This document shows, piece by piece, positions 1 to 7,812 of a stretch of 64,000 nucleotides of DNA; positions within the stretch are counted from its first letter, which is position 1, and each line of letters begins with the position of its first letter. The translations under genes were made by a program, and so were the position numbers. The notes below the pieces were generated by a model. That model was not told where the DNA came from, made no database searches, and saw only the letters and a list, made by a program, of their open reading frames with translations. The stretch spans positions 1 to 64,000 of the forward strand of contig JAZDIP010000022.1 of assembly GCA_043804925.1 (NCBI GenBank), in the 5' to 3' direction. The stretch comes from ChocPot-Mid sp043804925. GTDB taxonomy: Bacteria; Bacteroidota; Ignavibacteria; Kapaibacteriales; UBA2268.

Positions 1-1
1 A

Positions 2-223
2 TCAAACATTTTGAATTTTCATTTTGATAATATCTCAAACATTGATATATCAAATATCAAAATTTATTCGATTTATGGAAATAAAATACAATTGAATGTT
101 AAAAGTATTTCGGAAAATAATATTCAGTTTGATGTTTCCTCACTTCCGCAGGGAGTATATTTTGTGAATGTGATGATTGGAGAGAAGGTTGAGAGGATGA
201 AGTTTGTGAGAATTGGGAATTAG
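2..223 (+). CDS. 3' end of a T9SS cargo gene (type A sorting domain), cut by the window edge
   Basis: Only the last 73 codons are present; the frame runs open from base 2, so the gene starts outside the window and the internal TTG at base 11 is not a real start. The residues form most of a type IX secretion system type A C-terminal sorting domain: a SNIKIYSIYGNKI strand, the DVSSLPQGVYF turn and a final KVERMKFVRI strand. In known systems this domain takes the protein through the outer membrane pore and is then removed or replaced by an anchor. It aligns without gaps to the end of the next gene, with about 21 nucleotide differences in 223 by my count. The passenger domain is unknown. Confidence 0.85.
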   Translation, partial: SNILNFHFDNISNIDISNIKIYSIYGNKIQLNVKSISENNIQFDVSSLPQGVYFVNVMIGEKVERMKFVRIGN

Positions 224-348
224 CAACATTTAATACACAATTTAAATTATTTTAATTTTTATCTATATTATTTATTTAATTTGCTTTCATTAATATTAAA
301 GAATATCAATTAAATAAATAGATTAAAAACTTATTATCAAGTATCCTT

Positions 349-2433
349 ATGAAAAAAATTGTAATAGCTTTATCGGTTTGTCTTTTCTGTATATTAACCA
401 ACACACAAAATTCCTATTCACAATGGGAAGCTTGTAGTGAAGGAATCTATGCAAATACTGACAAATTTTCAACTATAGTCATAAACGGCAATAATATTTT
501 TGCAGGCACTAATAATAGTGTCTTTTTATCAACAGATAACGGTGACAGTTGGATTGAAAAAAATTCAGGGTTACCAAATACTTCTATTAGTTCATTAGCA
601 ATAAGCGGTACTGATATATTTGCAGGTACTGCTAGTGGCGGTGTATTTTTATCCTCAAACAACGGTGATAGCTGGACTCAAAAAAGTTCAGGTATTACAA
701 ATGACACTATATATGCATTAGCTATAAGCGGTAATAATATATTTGCAGCTACAAAGGTGGGCATATTTTTATCAACGGATAACGGAGATAGCTGGACTCA
801 AAAAAATTCAGGTATAACGGATCCTTTTGTCTGGGCAATAGCCATAAGTGGCAATAATATATTTTCTTTGGGTAATAGCGGCTTGTATTTATCAACAAAT
901 AGCGGTGATAACTGGACATTAAAAGAAACAGGGTTATCAAATATGCGTTCATTAGCCATAAGCGGTAATAATATATTTGTAGGTCTTTATTTTAGCGGTG
1001 GTGTGTTTTTATCTACAGATAACGGTGATAGCTGGACTGAAAAAAATGCAGGGTTAACGAATACTTGGGTCAATTCATTAGCCATAAGCGGTAATAATTT
1101 GTTTGTAGGAGTATGGAGTGGTGGTATTTTTCTTTCTACAGATTACGGTGAAAGCTGGACTGAAAAAATAAATATATTATCAAATATTACTATCAACGCA
1201 TTTGCATTTAGCGGTGATAATATATTTGCCGTTGCTGGTGGTTCCGGTAGCGGTGGCGCCGGATTGTTTTTATCAACGGATAACGGTAACAACTTTTCTA
1301 AAAAATACAAAGGATTAACTACTACTACAAAAGTTGGTGTCAAATCACTTGCTATAAAGGAAAATAGCATATTCGCGGCGACAGGAAGTAGTATATTTTT
1401 GTCTATTGATAGCGGAGACAGCTGGACTGAAAAAAATTCAGGACTGCTGATTACTCCTATTTACTCATTGGCCATAAGCGGTGATAATTTATTTGCATGC
1501 ACATGGGCAGGTGTATCTTTGTCTTCAGACAACGGCAATAGCTGGACTCAAAAAAAATCATGGCTAAAGAATACCTTGGGTTTGTCTATGGCTATAATCG
1601 GTAATAACATATTTGCTGGAACTTATTACGGTGGCGTGTTTTTATCAACTGATAACGGTGATAGCTGGACTGAAAAAAATTCAGGACTTAATTCGAAAAA
1701 CATCAGGTCATTAGCCATAAGTGGCAATGACATATTTGCAGGTACTGATAACGGTGTATATTTATCAACAGATAACGGTGATGAATGGGAGTGGAAAGGA
1801 AACGGGCTAACAAATAATGTTGTTTACTCATTAGCCATAAACGGCAATAATATATTTGCAGGAACTTATGGTGGTGGTGTATTTTTATCAACCGATAATG
1901 GAAATAGCTGGACTGAAAAAAATTCAGGGCTAAATGATCCTTATATCTATTCATTAGCCATAATCGGTAATAATGTATTTGCAGGTACTTATAGCGGTGG
2001 TGTATTTTTATCAACAAATAATGGTGACAGCTGGGCTGAAAAAAATTCAGGGTTTTCTACTATTACTGCTGTCAATTCAATAATCATTAACGAGAATTAC
2101 ATATTTGCAGGCACTTCGGACGGTATGTTCAAAGTTACATTATCCGAAATGGTTGGTGTTGAATCTGAAGAAAACGTTCATTACGAATATAGAATTTTTC
2201 CAAATCCATCATCAAACATTTTGAATTTACATTTTGACAATATCTCAAACATTGATTTATCAAATATCAAAATTTATTCGATTTATGGAAATGAAATACA
2301 ATTTAATGTGAAAAATATTTCAGAGAATAATATCGAATTCGATGTTTCCTCGCTTTCGCAGGGAGTATATTTTGTGAATGTGATGATTGGAGATAAGGTT
2401 GAGAGGATGAAGTTTGTGAGAATTGATGATTGA
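349..2433 (+). CDS. Secreted Asp-box (BNR/YCF48-like) beta-propeller repeat protein with T9SS sorting domain
   Basis: This is a 694-residue protein. A signal peptide covers about residues 1-25. Thirteen repeats of roughly 40 residues follow, each built as YSLAISGNNIFAGT..GGVFLSTDNGDSWTEKNSG, and the S-x-D-x-G-x-x-W core is the Asp-box of sialidase-like propellers. Residues about 612-694 are a type A T9SS sorting domain beginning at FPNPSSNIL and ending KVERMKFVRIDD. The repeats are similar in DNA as well as protein, which suggests recent tandem expansion. The protein is probably exported and surface-attached or released, as an adhesive or ligand-binding propeller; the ligand is unknown. None of the catalytic residues of a sialidase were recognised. 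It lies 125 nt downstream of another gene with the same C-terminus. Confidence 0.88.
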   Translation: MKKIVIALSVCLFCILTNTQNSYSQWEACSEGIYANTDKFSTIVINGNNIFAGTNNSVFLSTDNGDSWIEKNSGLPNTSISSLAISGTDIFAGTASGGVFLSSNNGDSWTQKSSGITNDTIYALAISGNNIFAATKVGIFLSTDNGDSWTQKNSGITDPFVWAIAISGNNIFSLGNSGLYLSTNSGDNWTLKETGLSNMRSLAISGNNIFVGLYFSGGVFLSTDNGDSWTEKNAGLTNTWVNSLAISGNNLFVGVWSGGIFLSTDYGESWTEKINILSNITINAFAFSGDNIFAVAGGSGSGGAGLFLSTDNGNNFSKKYKGLTTTTKVGVKSLAIKENSIFAATGSSIFLSIDSGDSWTEKNSGLLITPIYSLAISGDNLFACTWAGVSLSSDNGNSWTQKKSWLKNTLGLSMAIIGNNIFAGTYYGGVFLSTDNGDSWTEKNSGLNSKNIRSLAISGNDIFAGTDNGVYLSTDNGDEWEWKGNGLTNNVVYSLAINGNNIFAGTYGGGVFLSTDNGNSWTEKNSGLNDPYIYSLAIIGNNVFAGTYSGGVFLSTNNGDSWAEKNSGFSTITAVNSIIINENYIFAGTSDGMFKVTLSEMVGVESEENVHYEYRIFPNPSSNILNLHFDNISNIDLSNIKIYSIYGNEIQFNVKNISENNIEFDVSSLSQGVYFVNVMIGDKVERMKFVRIDD

Positions 2434-2506
2434 CATTTAAAAATATTAAAATATCATTATCGTTAATTTTAATATATTTGTAAATTATATATAATATGGG
2501 CTGAAA

Positions 2507-2719
2507 ATGGAAAGTACATACATAGCAACTTATAAAGAAGGAACGTTAATTCTGGATAATGATTTACCCGTTAAACCATTAAGCAGAGTTCGTATCAAAG
2601 TTGAGTTACCTGATATTGAAAAAAATAAAACATTTTTAGATACGGCTATGAGTCAGAAATTTACTGCTCCTGAAGATTGGTCAGAAAAAGTAGATGATTA
2701 TCTTTATGGTGAAGGGTAA
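2507..2719 (+). CDS. Antitoxin-like protein (AF2212/VapB-like), orphaned
   Basis: A 70-residue protein. The N-terminal half (YIATYKEGTLILDNDLPV, then RVRIKVEL) looks like the small beta-barrel DNA-binding fold of AF2212-like antitoxins. The C-terminal tail (APEDWSEKVDDYL) resembles the toxin-wrapping tails of VapB-type antitoxins. Normally a PIN-domain toxin gene follows, overlapping or a few bases away. Here the next ATG (2722) opens a frame that stops after nine codons, so no toxin partner is left. The family call rests on pattern recognition and is moderate. A TAnnTTTG-like -10 motif sits at 2473-2480, without a clear -33 partner. Confidence 0.6.
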   Translation: MESTYIATYKEGTLILDNDLPVKPLSRVRIKVELPDIEKNKTFLDTAMSQKFTAPEDWSEKVDDYLYGEG

Positions 2720-2721
2720 TT

Positions 2722-2751
2722 ATGAAGGATAAAGATTTCAGATTAGCCTAA
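2722..2751 (+). pseudogene. Possible nine-codon remnant of a PIN toxin start
   Basis: Three bases after the antitoxin-like stop codon an ATG opens the frame MKDKDFRLA and then stops. Many VapC-type toxins begin with a short charged stretch of this kind directly before the first catalytic Asp, and this is where the toxin gene would be expected. I infer a decayed toxin start, but nine codons cannot prove it. The following 46 nt lead into the start of the next gene and hold no further PIN-like sequence. Confidence 0.25.
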
Positions 2752-2797
2752 TTATGGAATGCATATAATTAACTTGTGCAAAATAGAGGAGATTAAA

Positions 2798-4174
2798 ATG
2801 TTTAGGATTGTAGTTTTTATTTCGCTTCTGTTTTTTTCGCAAAATTTCTTATTCTCGGATGACCTAATATTCGTTTATAATAATTATTTTGCTGATGCCA
2901 ATACGTTTAATTTAGGATTAGCTTTGGATGTTAATTCTAATAACGAAACAATTTTGATATCTTTATCAAAAAATTTCGAACAAGTAGATACATCTACATA
3001 CACTTTTTCCTATCATAAAATTCATAGATTAGATTCAGATGGAAAATTATTGAAAAGTAGTGATATCTATGGTGGTGGTGCGGAACGCAATGACATTTTT
3101 GTTGAAGATAATAATCATTTTATTACATTGACAGGTTCAATGGGAGTTTTTAAGATAACAGAGTATGATGAAAACTTTGAAGTTACTTCTGAAAATAAAT
3201 TTGTTAGTGAAGGCAAATACTTATTTCACAAAATTATGAACAATAGAGAATTCATAGCTGTGAAACAAGAATCAGTTCATATTTATGATTCATTATTTCT
3301 CTATTTCATTCATGTTGAAACATATAATAACAAATTTGAACTACTCAAAGATACTGTATTGGTAACACAAACTTATGGCATTGATAGAATTGACTCATAC
3401 AAAATAAAAAATTCTTATGATTCAGATTTAATTCACATATCAAAAGCAGACTCAAATAATGTCTCTACAGTTATAAAATTATCTGATTCATTCTTTCATA
3501 AATACTGGTTAACATTTTATGATTGTGTAGTTGAGGATGTTCTTGAATTGAATGACACCACAATGATCATTTGTGGCTACTCTGAAATTAATAATAGTAA
3601 ATATGGATTTATTAAAAAAATGAATCCTTATACTAAAAAGTTAAGTTGGTCAAGTTCTTCTGAAGATGATAATACGACATATTCTTTTATTGAGAAATTA
3701 GCAAATAACAAATATGTTGTTTTTGGTAATTGGGAACAACAACTTGGCTACCAAATATTTGATTCTCTGGGAAACAAGAGCGAGCATTTTCTGATTGAAG
3801 AAAAATTTGGTAGTTTTAGAGATATTGTAAAAACACCTGATGGCGGTTTCCTTTTAACTGGAGATATAGATTATCAGGATATCCCGTACACCTATATTGT
3901 TAAATTCCAAGAACAAAATATGGATATGAGGGAAGAATCAGAATTCAAAAATAATATGTACATCTCACCAAACCCAGCAACAGATTATATAGAAATAAAT
4001 ACTGACAAAATAATAGATGAGATTGAGGTTATTGATGTGTTCGGAAGGAGAGTGCTGAAAACTTCAAAACAACAAAATAGAATAGATGTTTCTTCGCTTC
4101 CGCTGGGAGTTTATTTTGTGAATGTTATGATTGGTGATAAGGTTGAGAGGATGAAGTTTGTGAAGATTGATTAA
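2798..4174 (+). CDS. Secreted protein of unknown passenger function with T9SS sorting domain
   Basis: I chose the ATG at 2798 because GAGGAG lies just upstream and because a clean signal peptide (MFRIVVFISLLFFSQ) then begins the protein; an in-frame start at 2759 would put extra residues before it. The product has 458 residues. The middle (about 25-380) contains repeated beta-strand motifs such as GGFLLTGDIDYQDIPY and MIICGYSE, compatible with a beta-propeller or similar all-beta fold, but I recognise no named domain. Residues about 386-458 are a type A sorting domain starting SPNPATDYIEIN. Its last roughly 60 nt are nearly the same as those of the two upstream cargo genes, although the rest of the domain differs. 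Confidence 0.85.
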   Translation: MFRIVVFISLLFFSQNFLFSDDLIFVYNNYFADANTFNLGLALDVNSNNETILISLSKNFEQVDTSTYTFSYHKIHRLDSDGKLLKSSDIYGGGAERNDIFVEDNNHFITLTGSMGVFKITEYDENFEVTSENKFVSEGKYLFHKIMNNREFIAVKQESVHIYDSLFLYFIHVETYNNKFELLKDTVLVTQTYGIDRIDSYKIKNSYDSDLIHISKADSNNVSTVIKLSDSFFHKYWLTFYDCVVEDVLELNDTTMIICGYSEINNSKYGFIKKMNPYTKKLSWSSSSEDDNTTYSFIEKLANNKYVVFGNWEQQLGYQIFDSLGNKSEHFLIEEKFGSFRDIVKTPDGGFLLTGDIDYQDIPYTYIVKFQEQNMDMREESEFKNNMYISPNPATDYIEINTDKIIDEIEVIDVFGRRVLKTSKQQNRIDVSSLPLGVYFVNVMIGDKVERMKFVKID

Positions 4175-4241
4175 ATATATTTGGATTCTATACGTTTAAA
4201 GTCTATAATGTTTTAAATAAAATTTATTATTTTTCACTAAT

Positions 4242-4697
4242 ATGAAGCCAAGAATTTATATTGATACCTCAGTAGTAGGAGGATGCTTTGATAAAGAATT
4301 TGAATTTGATTCTCTTAGATTCTTCGAAATGCATGAACATGACTATTTTAAAATCTTAGTTAGCCCAATTTTATTGAAAGAAATGGAGTTTGCTCCACAA
4401 AAAGTTAAAGAAAAATTAGCTAAGATATCCAATGATAAAATTGAATATTTAGAAATCAACAATGATGCACTATTTTTGAGAGATCAATACTTGAAAAATG
4501 GCATATTAACAAAGAAATGGATTGATGATGCCACACATGTTGCATTAGCTACCATTTACAGAGCCGATGCGATTGTTTCATGGAATTTTAAACATATTGT
4601 TCGTCTTGATAAAATAAAAATGTTTAATCAAGTTAATTTAATTAACGGTTATGGTATTATAACAATAATTTCTCCAAAGGAGGTTTATTATGAATGA
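4242..4697 (+). CDS. PIN-domain toxin of a toxin-first type II TA module
   Basis: This 151-residue protein has the PIN nuclease layout: Asp8 in IYIDTSVVGG, Glu47 in LLKEMEF, Asp95/Asp96 in WIDDATHVALAT and Asp109 in RADAIVSWNFKHIV. These acidic residues would bind the metal ions for RNA cleavage, as in VapC-family toxins. The WNFKHIV ending is typical of one PIN subfamily. Unlike classic vapBC, the toxin gene comes first and overlaps the next gene by 8 nt, so the two are probably translated together. No catalytic residue appears to be missing and the module looks intact. Confidence 0.8.
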   Translation: MKPRIYIDTSVVGGCFDKEFEFDSLRFFEMHEHDYFKILVSPILLKEMEFAPQKVKEKLAKISNDKIEYLEINNDALFLRDQYLKNGILTKKWIDDATHVALATIYRADAIVSWNFKHIVRLDKIKMFNQVNLINGYGIITIISPKEVYYE

Positions 4698-4887
4698 AAA
4701 TAAATTAGATAATTTTGATTGCTTGAAATTCAAATATGAGATTCAGGAAAAAATTTATAATGAAATAAAAAATCTTAGTCCTAAAGATGAGATAGCATAT
4801 TTTAACAACGCTGTAAAAGAAGGTTCTTTTAAACATTTTGCTGAAATTTTAACTAGAAATGACAAAGAAATTCTTTTGCCCGTTTAA
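4690..4887 (+). CDS. Putative cognate antitoxin of the PIN toxin
   Basis: A 65-residue, mostly helical charged protein (MNENKLDNFDCLKFKYEIQ...). Its ATG lies inside the toxin gene and is preceded by a strong AAAGGAGG six bases away, one of the best ribosome sites in the window. That fits the need for more antitoxin than toxin. The sequence resembles small proteins encoded directly after WNFKHIV-type PIN genes; its role as antitoxin is inferred from position and size, and no DNA-binding motif is obvious. It ends 1 nt before the convergent ribE stop codon. Confidence 0.65.
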   Translation: MNENKLDNFDCLKFKYEIQEKIYNEIKNLSPKDEIAYFNNAVKEGSFKHFAEILTRNDKEILLPV

Positions 4888-4888
4888 A

Positions 4889-5518
4889 TTATAAATTTTC
4901 AATGTTTGGACTTTGTTTTGATCTATTCAAATGCGGATTTGTCATATTCTCGACATACTTCCCGATTATGTCGAATTCGAGGTTGACTTCGATTCCTGTT
5001 TTCAATTCATTGAACATTGTTACATCCCATGTATGAGGAATAACTGCAACCATGAATTTATCAGTTTCGACCTTTGCAACCGTTAAGCTGACACCGTCAA
5101 TGCAAATCGAACCGACAGGAACAATGTATTTTCTGAATTGAGAAGGGAAGCTAATCCAAAGCAGTTTTCCGGCACTTTCGGGTATTATTGTCAGAACATG
5201 ACCCACACAATCTACATGACCTTGAACGAGATGACCACCCATTCTGTCGCCAAGCTTAGCGGCTCTTTCAAGATTAATTTTCTTTCCGTTGATAAATTTG
5301 CCGAGTGTGGTCTTTCTCAATGTTTCTTCAACTGCTTCTACATCGAATGTGTTGCTTGTTAAACCAACGACAGTCTGGCATACACCATTCAGAGCAACAG
5401 AATCATCAACTTTTAAGTCATCAATGATTTTATTTGTCTGAACAGTAATTCTCTTTGCTCTGCCAATCGGTCTTATGGCTTTTACTATTCCTATTTCTTC
5501 TATTATTCCTGTAAACAT
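4889..5518 (-). CDS. ribE: Riboflavin synthase, alpha subunit
   Basis: This 209-residue protein begins with the hallmark MFTGIIEEIG and contains two tandem lumazine-binding barrels (about 1-95 and 96-195), the second introduced by GHLVQGHVDCVG. It catalyses the dismutation of two 6,7-dimethyl-8-ribityllumazine molecules to riboflavin and an aminopyrimidine in the cytosol. Motifs such as SVALNGVCQTV, and GSICIDGVSLTV in the second half, are typical, and the length is normal. No other riboflavin gene is nearby, and I saw no FMN riboswitch upstream of the start. It converges with the PIN module with a single base between stop codons. Confidence 0.95.
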   Translation of the reverse strand: MFTGIIEEIGIVKAIRPIGRAKRITVQTNKIIDDLKVDDSVALNGVCQTVVGLTSNTFDVEAVEETLRKTTLGKFINGKKINLERAAKLGDRMGGHLVQGHVDCVGHVLTIIPESAGKLLWISFPSQFRKYIVPVGSICIDGVSLTVAKVETDKFMVAVIPHTWDVTMFNELKTGIEVNLEFDIIGKYVENMTNPHLNRSKQSPNIENL

Positions 5519-5572
5519 ATCTCTCTCAGTTTAATTAGTTGAACAAGTAATCCGTTTTCCGTTAACTGTTTT

Positions 5573-5647
5573 TACATTCTACATTCTACATTTTACATTT
5601 TACATTCTTCCTTGTCCCTTCTCCCTTCTCCCTGTTCCCTTCTCCCC
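5573..5647. repeat. Heptamer tandem tract (TACATTC then TCCCTTC units)
   Basis: Between ribE and the OmpA-like gene lies a run of in-register 7-nt units: TACATTC twice, TACATTT twice, TACATTC, then TTCCTTG, TCCCTTC twice, TCCCTGT, TCCCTTC. The change from one unit family to another in the same register suggests growth by slippage followed by drift. Similar 7-nt tracts occur elsewhere in the window. The tract ends in a short palindrome (5646-5660) that covers the stop codon of the neighbouring gene. Confidence 0.85.
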
Positions 5648-5660
5648 AATTGTCAATTGG
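5646..5660. repeat. Small palindrome CCAATTG-T-CAATTGG over a stop codon
   Basis: Seven-base perfect arms around one T. It spans the last codons and stop of the OmpA-like gene on the minus strand. It could form a small hairpin at the 3' end of that transcript, but it is AT-rich and lacks a clear U-run, so terminator function is uncertain. Confidence 0.4.
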
Positions 5661-7779
5661 AAATCACCGGTGTTTCAATAATTATCTGAACAGTTCTACA
5701 ATAGCTTCTGCCCTGTGGTAAATCATTATTATACAGCAAAGTCCGGTTCCCCACAGGATTAATAACCAGATTCTGTTCATTAACCTTCAGGTATTTCTGA
5801 ACTTCCATGCAACGTCTTTTCGCCAAATCGAGATTGTAATCGGGATTACCGATTCTGTCGGTAAAACCGGAAATTGTAACCTTCGAATCAGGCATTATTC
5901 TCTTTTTGATGTCATTCAAAATCGGAATATGATGCTGCTTAATTTCGGCACTGTTATAATCAAAAACTATTAGGAAAAATCTCTCGAGCTTTTTATCATC
6001 CTTCAATTCAAAACGCTTTTTCTTAATTGTCAACTGTTGCAAGGCAAGTGTTTCTCCGGCTTTGGTTTTCTGCCCCAAATCATCCTGAACATTGAATTCG
6101 ATATTAACCGGAGCTTCGACTTGAGGCATCGGCTCGTCATCCAACTGCCAGATAATTTCCGGTGGAAGACCGGTACCGCTAAATTTCCTAAGCTCTTGTG
6201 TATTCTGCGAAACCTTAATGTCCCAATTCTTAATATTCGCTTCTGATTCGACCTTGGGATATAACGCAACAATAGGTGGATTAACAGCTTTCTCGACATC
6301 TTTCAGATATACCGGTTTATTTAAATCAATATCAGTAAATTTTAATTCTACCCTTTGATTTTCCATAATACCGTCAACATCATTAATATTACCGGGATTA
6401 TCCGGCAGGTTTTGCCATTTCGTTTTAATTTGACCGGGCTTTATATTCCAAACATCAATTAAATATTTTTCGACAGTAAAAGCCCTGTCTTTTGAAAGTT
6501 GCAGATTATTTTTCTCATTGCCAAGATTATTGTTGCATCCTACGATTGTTATTGTCTTGTTAGGTGTTTTGCTTAATCTTTGACCGATTATATTCAATAA
6601 ATTTGAATAAATTTCAAATGTATTCCACTCGAGAGAATCCTCCGAAAAATTCTTTGTTTCCTCTTTTGTTAAAAATTTCATAAAAGTTTCATCCAAATTA
6701 CTGCTGGATTCACGGAAGTAAACATGCGGTAGCAATGGGAAACCTTCTTCAACTTCAATCTCCTCAATTACGATTGCAGGTTTATCGACTCGTGTTCCAT
6801 CTGCTTTTATACCTACTGCAGTTATTGTAGCTTCAAGTTTCGACGATTTAGGAATTCTTTTCTCGTATTTCTCTTTAATCGTTGTTAGATATACTATCAC
6901 ATCTTCTTTTTCGAGTTCATCAGTATCGTAATTTCTGTCAATCAATCTAATGTTTTCTTCATTAATATTCATATCGGCAACAACAGTAGTATCCCTGACA
7001 TAGAGAGTGTCATATTGAATCGGAAGCACTTTTGGAGGAAATATCGGGATTTTAAGTGCCGCACCGATTTGCCACGTCGAAGCTTTCCAATTTGATTCAT
7101 AGATATTATTTATGGGAAGATAGTAAATAACTTCAGGTGTTAATAAAATTGTTTTTGTTACATTTAAATCACATCCCAAACCAAAGAAACCAAAGATTAA
7201 TAATGGATTTTTATTAGGAATATCTATATTATTGTACTCATTTCGTGTTAAAGTAGTATCAATAAAAGTAGCATAATCTGGTTCAATCAACTCTTCCTTT
7301 TGGTTCATTTTACCAGACAACATATATGAAAACTTAGCACCAATATAGCTGTTAATCAAACCAAAAAATTTATAATTGATATATGGTTCAATTCCAAATA
7401 TCATAATCTTCGAATCAACAATATGGTTTACAATACCATAATCTAAAGTTGAATCACTAAATATTGTTCTATTAGTATTTCCTATCTTTTCTTCTTTTTC
7501 GAGCAAAGCCCCTATTGTAGAAACACCAATTCTTGCTCCCAATAAAATTTCATCTCTCAAAGGATATTCGAACAAGCCACCGACAGCAAAACCACTTCCT
7601 GTTCCTGATTCAAAAATCGGACAACAATTGGGAATATCTCCAAGCTTTTGGAAATCTGCAAAATGAACATTATAATTATATCCGGCATAAGCACCGAGAT
7701 AATACAATGGTTTTTCCTGACCTCGCAAAGGAAAAAGAACAAACTGAATAAAGCAAAAAACAATTACTAATTTTTTCAT
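5653..7779 (-). CDS. Outer membrane protein with N-terminal barrel-like region and two OmpA-like domains
   Basis: A 708-residue protein. A signal peptide (about 1-20, ending PLRGQ) is followed by a Gly/aromatic-rich region (about 25-240) that looks like a small outer-membrane beta barrel. A linker follows, then two OmpA-like peptidoglycan-binding modules. The first (about 355-485) is divergent, with VYFRESSSNLDETFMKF and LSKDRAFTVEKYL. The second (about 600-705) is canonical, with FDYNSAEIKQHHIPIL, ISGFTDRIGNPDYNLDLAKRR and a terminal strand. It probably ties the outer membrane to peptidoglycan. It precedes, on the same strand, no co-directional gene closer than ribE, and follows the large T9SS gene by 33 nt, so the two may be co-transcribed. 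Confidence 0.85.
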   Translation of the reverse strand: MKKLVIVFCFIQFVLFPLRGQEKPLYYLGAYAGYNYNVHFADFQKLGDIPNCCPIFESGTGSGFAVGGLFEYPLRDEILLGARIGVSTIGALLEKEEKIGNTNRTIFSDSTLDYGIVNHIVDSKIMIFGIEPYINYKFFGLINSYIGAKFSYMLSGKMNQKEELIEPDYATFIDTTLTRNEYNNIDIPNKNPLLIFGFFGLGCDLNVTKTILLTPEVIYYLPINNIYESNWKASTWQIGAALKIPIFPPKVLPIQYDTLYVRDTTVVADMNINEENIRLIDRNYDTDELEKEDVIVYLTTIKEKYEKRIPKSSKLEATITAVGIKADGTRVDKPAIVIEEIEVEEGFPLLPHVYFRESSSNLDETFMKFLTKEETKNFSEDSLEWNTFEIYSNLLNIIGQRLSKTPNKTITIVGCNNNLGNEKNNLQLSKDRAFTVEKYLIDVWNIKPGQIKTKWQNLPDNPGNINDVDGIMENQRVELKFTDIDLNKPVYLKDVEKAVNPPIVALYPKVESEANIKNWDIKVSQNTQELRKFSGTGLPPEIIWQLDDEPMPQVEAPVNIEFNVQDDLGQKTKAGETLALQQLTIKKKRFELKDDKKLERFFLIVFDYNSAEIKQHHIPILNDIKKRIMPDSKVTISGFTDRIGNPDYNLDLAKRRCMEVQKYLKVNEQNLVINPVGNRTLLYNNDLPQGRSYCRTVQIIIETPVISN

Positions 7780-7789
7780 ATTAAAAATC

Positions 7790-7812
7790 TTAACTTATTA
7801 AATTCATTAAAC
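7790..7812. repeat. Nonamer-like tract (CTTATTAAA / TTCATTAAA)
   Basis: The 33-nt spacer between the T9SS gene and the OmpA-like gene contains CTTATTAAA, TTCATTAAA and CTTAATTTA in 9-nt register. The same units recur at 58552-58600. This is a short and AT-rich match, so its inclusion in a repeat family is tentative. Confidence 0.4.

Noticed and set aside
427..2140. Regular repeats spaced about 120-130 nt, CRISPR-like at first glance
   Set aside because: The repeats are longer than CRISPR repeats, degenerate, in one long reading frame and encode Asp-box blades; no cas genes are near.
2473..2480. TATATTTG as a promoter of the antitoxin-like gene
   Set aside because: It fits the -7 box, but no TTTG lies 19-21 nt upstream, so it is noted only in the gene entry.
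4889..5700. FMN riboswitch upstream of ribE
   Set aside because: The 70-nt region before the start holds heptamer repeats and no conserved RFN element.
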